Positions 61,436 to 64,000 of a stretch of DNA of 64,000 bases are shown piece after piece. The notes under the pieces are model-generated. The model searched no databases. It saw only the letters and a program-made list of their open reading frames with translations, and had not been told where the DNA came from. How positions within the stretch are numbered: position 1 is the stretch's first letter; each line of letters starts with the position of its first letter. Origin of the DNA: Streptomyces sp. DG2A-72 (GTDB taxonomy: Bacteria; Actinomycetota; Actinomycetes; Streptomycetales; Streptomycetaceae); assembly GCF_030499575.1 (NCBI RefSeq), contig NZ_JASTLC010000001.1:248001-312000 (forward strand), read 5' to 3'. The translations under genes were made by a program, and so were the position numbers.

Positions 61436-62131
61436 GTGCCGAACCGTGTCCTCATCGCCGATGACGATCGTGCTGTCCGCGAGTCCCTCGCACGGGCACT
61501 GAAGCTGCAGGGATATGAGGTCGTCACCGCCGCTGACGGGGTGGAGACGCTGACCCGAGCCCGTCGGGAGTCGTTCGACGCCCTGGTGATCGACGTGATG
61601 ATGCCGTACGTCGACGGCGTGGCGGTGTGCCGAGTGTTGCGCGCCGACGGTGATGTGACCCCGGTGTTGATGCTCACCGCGCGCGGCGCCACGTCGGACC
61701 GGGTTGCCGGGCTGGACGCGGGCGCCGACGACTATCTGCCCAAACCCTTCCAGGTCCCCGAACTGCTCGCTCGCCTGCGTGCGCTGCAACGCCGGGCCGC
61801 GCTTCCACTGCGTGCTCAGGGGGACAAACCGGCCAGCCTGCGCATCGCCTCCCTGCACATGGACCCGGACGCCCGCCGGGCCTGGTGGGCGGAGAAGGAA
61901 CTGCAGCTGTTGAAGACCGAGTTCGACCTGCTGGAGCTGATGGTGCGCAACGAGGGGATCGTGCTGGCCCATTCGACGATCTCGCACCGAATATGGGGCT
62001 ACCACTGCGGGACGCACACGAACAATCTGGCGTGCTACATCAGCTATCTGCGGCGCAAGCTCGCCGACGTCGGCGCGCCCGACCTGATCCACACGGTGCG
62101 TGCCGTGGGTTACGGAGTGCGGCGGCCATGA
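61436..62131 (+). CDS. OmpR/MprA-type response regulator
   Basis: The 231-residue regulator has a receiver with D9-D11 pocket, phospho-acceptor D53 in VIDVMMPYVDG, Thr in MLTARG and Lys in YLPKPFQVPELLARLRAL, then a winged-helix output domain (LLKTEFDLLELMVRNEGIVL, HTNNLACYISYLRRKLADVG, IHTVRAVGYGVR). The GTG at 61436 directly precedes the receiver strand. It overlaps the kinase start by ATGA. It is divergent from the DUF3500-HupE copy 2 operon, its probable target. Confidence 0.93.
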   Translation: MPNRVLIADDDRAVRESLARALKLQGYEVVTAADGVETLTRARRESFDALVIDVMMPYVDGVAVCRVLRADGDVTPVLMLTARGATSDRVAGLDAGADDYLPKPFQVPELLARLRALQRRAALPLRAQGDKPASLRIASLHMDPDARRAWWAEKELQLLKTEFDLLELMVRNEGIVLAHSTISHRIWGYHCGTHTNNLACYISYLRRKLADVGAPDLIHTVRAVGYGVRRP

Positions 62132-63570
62132 GCCTGCGTCTGCGTTTCACCCTCGCCTTCACCGCCGTCGGAGCCCTGGTGGCGGTCCTCATCGCTGTGC
62201 TGAGCTTCCGCGCCGCCTCCGACCGCGTCGTCGACGGGGCCAACCGGACGGTCCGAATGGTCGCACTGGCCGTGGCCGAGGATCGGAACACGGCGCATGC
62301 CCGCCCAGACGCGGTCACGCGGCGCTCGGACGGCAACCCCGGCACGGGCGGCGACGGGGAGCAGCCGGCGATCGTGCAGGCTGTGGCTCCCGACGGTACG
62401 GTCACCCATCTCGGCGGCCCGGACATGGAGTTGACGGTGTCCGACACCGGACGCGCCCTCGCCGCCTCCGGCGCGCCCGGACAGGAGGAGACCACCATGA
62501 TCGACGTGGGCGGTGCCACCTACTGCCAGCTCACCATTGCCCTGGGCGAGGGCCAAGGGGCCCTGCAGGCGGCCATCCCGCTCGACCCGACACTCGGCGT
62601 GCTGGGCGGTATGGCCATGGAGATCGCGGGAGCCGCTCTCGCGGTCATGTGTGCCGCGGCGGGCGCGGGCTGGCTGCTCGCGCGGCGTATCACCCGGCCT
62701 CTGGTGCGGCTGGCCGGAGCCGCCGAGGAGATCAGTGCCGACGGCCACGTCGACCGCGAGGTACCGGTGGACGGGCGCGACGAAGTCGCCCGGCTCTCAG
62801 CGTCGTTCAACACAATGATCCGCCGGCTCGCCGCCTCCCGGGCTGTGCGGGAGAGGCTGGTGCAGGACGCCGCCCACGAAGTCCGCACCCCGCTGACCAG
62901 CCTGACCACCAACGCGGGCGTGCTGCGCTACGCCACCGAGCTCTCCCCGGACGACCATGACCGGCTCCTCGACGACGTCGAGGACGAGACGCGCGAGCTC
63001 GGTCACCTGGTCGGCGAGCTGGTCGAGCTGGCCCTCTCCCGGAGCCGCGACGACGCCGAACAGCCCGTGGAACTGACCGAGGTGGCCGGCCGGGCCGCAC
63101 GGCGGCTGCACCGGCGCACCGGCCGGATCGTCCTGCTCGACTCCGACGACTGCTTGGTCCGCGGCCGCCGCCAGGCACTGGAACGGGCCGTGAGCAACCT
63201 GCTGGAGAACGCTGCCAAGTTCGATGGTGACGGCGAGGATCCCATCGAGGTGCACATCCGTCGCGGCACGATCACCGTTTCCGACCGGGGACCGGGCATC
63301 GCCGTGGAGGACGCGGAGCGGGTGTTCGACCGGTTCTACCGGGCCGACACCGCCCACGGCGTGCCCGGGTCCGGGCTCGGCCTGGCCATCGTCCGCGAGG
63401 TGGCGGAGATGCACGACGGCACCGTGTTCGCGCGATCACGATCCGGCGGCGGGGCGGCCGTGGGGTTCACCGTGGACCCCTCCCGGCTCCTGCCGTCCCC
63501 GGAACCGGATCTCGCGGGGTCACAGGACGAGCAGTTGCCCGAGCGTCGCGCCGGGCGGCATCCGGACTGA
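62128..63570 (+). CDS. Sensor histidine kinase, MprB-like
   Basis: The 480-residue kinase has a first helix LAFTAVGALVAVLIAVLSF (about 8-27), an extracellular sensor of about 130 residues, a second helix MEIAGAALAVMCAAAGAGWL L (about 165-186), a HAMP domain (RRITRPLVRLAGAAEEISAD), H250 in VQDAAHEVRTPLTSLTTN, and an HATPase (SNLLENAAKFDGDG, SDRGPGIAVEDAERVFDRFY, GVPGSGLGLAIVREVAE). MprB-type kinases sense envelope stress. With the regulator it forms a complete two-component system next to an envelope module. Confidence 0.93.
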   Translation: MSLRLRFTLAFTAVGALVAVLIAVLSFRAASDRVVDGANRTVRMVALAVAEDRNTAHARPDAVTRRSDGNPGTGGDGEQPAIVQAVAPDGTVTHLGGPDMELTVSDTGRALAASGAPGQEETTMIDVGGATYCQLTIALGEGQGALQAAIPLDPTLGVLGGMAMEIAGAALAVMCAAAGAGWLLARRITRPLVRLAGAAEEISADGHVDREVPVDGRDEVARLSASFNTMIRRLAASRAVRERLVQDAAHEVRTPLTSLTTNAGVLRYATELSPDDHDRLLDDVEDETRELGHLVGELVELALSRSRDDAEQPVELTEVAGRAARRLHRRTGRIVLLDSDDCLVRGRRQALERAVSNLLENAAKFDGDGEDPIEVHIRRGTITVSDRGPGIAVEDAERVFDRFYRADTAHGVPGSGLGLAIVREVAEMHDGTVFARSRSGGGAAVGFTVDPSRLLPSPEPDLAGSQDEQLPERRAGRHPD

Positions 63571-64000
63571 GAGCCGCGGCATGAACAAGCACCGACCCGT
63601 CCCCATGCCGCCGCAGGACCGCGCGAGCCGCTCCGGCGCACGGTCACGTCCGCGGACAGGCGGTTGGCCAGGCCGAGCCGCCCGTCGGCCCCCGGGCCCA
63701 CCATGGAGAAACTGCTGATGAATTCCTCCGATTCCGCCCTGCGCCCGGTCCGCTCCATCCGCCGGACCAGGGGGACGACCGCCCGCTCGGCCATCGCGTC
63801 GTGGTCCGGGGCGACGATGGACAGGGGCGGCGGGTGGCCGCCCGGGAGTACGAAATGGACATCAGCGGCGGCAGCAGGTATAGGGCTGCGGCCGCGGGCC
63901 TGCGGGAGAGTTCCCGTTATTGTCAGTCGACGCGGGACACCAAGAATTGGTCCTCACGTGGGCATGCCGTTCGAGATGGACGCGGTGGCTGGTGGCGCTC
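63571..64000. other. End of window, no gene recognised
   Basis: A minus-strand frame around 63860-63640 contains MAERAVVPLVRRMERTGRRA ESEEFISSF, which looks protein-like but has frame breaks and no family I can name. The right end may belong to a gene that continues outside the window. Confidence 0.4.

Overview
Organism: the DNA is about 70 percent GC. It uses GTG starts, 4-base ATGA gene overlaps, AAGGAG-type ribosome sites and gene families typical of Streptomyces: DUF2637, a SpoIIE-type phosphatase, SigJ-type ECF factors, GPP34, ricin-type CBM glycosidases and Lrp-linked amino-acid dehydrogenases. I read it as chromosomal DNA of a Streptomyces-like actinomycete, probably an arm region: housekeeping genes are absent and decayed genes, transposase remnants and integrative-element scars are frequent. 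|| Layout: (1) 1-5.06 kb: a DcuS/CitA-like two-component system divergent from a SsuBCA/NMT1-type ABC uptake operon that ends in a strong terminator. (2) 5.06-14.0 kb: a decayed zone with IS630 and Tn3-family transposase pieces on both strands, a frameshifted quinone oxidoreductase, a broken HbpS/GlcG gene, an intact TetR/amidase pair and a shattered alpha/beta hydrolase. (3) 14.1-19.4 kb: GNAT, small unknowns, then a methyltransferase coupled to an amino-acid dehydrogenase-GNAT fusion, divergent from an Lrp regulator. (4) 19.5-25.3 kb: remains of an integrative element (three broken tyrosine-recombinase genes, an intact DUF6262 gene, the 3' half of a tRNA-Arg, a truncated DUF2637 gene, an rnpB 3'-end copy) with a nitrilase-family gene between direct repeats. 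(5) 25.6-40.4 kb: ECF sigma factor, hydrolases, a beta-lactamase-fold enzyme, MerR/hydrolase, TetR/aldo-keto reductase, TetR/TetX-like monooxygenase, GPP34 and SpoIIE phosphatase, mixed with pseudogenes. (6) 40.4-46.1 kb: FG-GAP repeat protein, broken IS5 transposase, a three-gene operon of unknown membrane/coiled-coil proteins, and a second ECF factor with two enzyme genes. (7) 46.5-63.6 kb: a decayed solitary TnpB, then two paralogous copies of a two-gene module (secreted DUF3500 protein plus HupE/UreJ-like membrane protein) at 47.6-50.2 and 58.7-61.2 kb. The second copy faces an MprAB-like two-component system. Between them lie GH43 and GH27 glycosidases, an FAD monooxygenase, a dienelactone hydrolase and gene fragments. 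|| How genes work together: several units are regulator plus divergent enzyme with visible palindromic operators (11.2, 32.7 and 35.9 kb). The most promising under-described system is the duplicated DUF3500-HupE module with its facing sensor kinase/regulator, which I propose is an envelope metal-handling or uptake system. The three-gene unknown operon at 42.9-44.1 kb and the dehydrogenase-acetyltransferase fusion are the next best leads. All family assignments come from reading motifs by eye; no database search was run.
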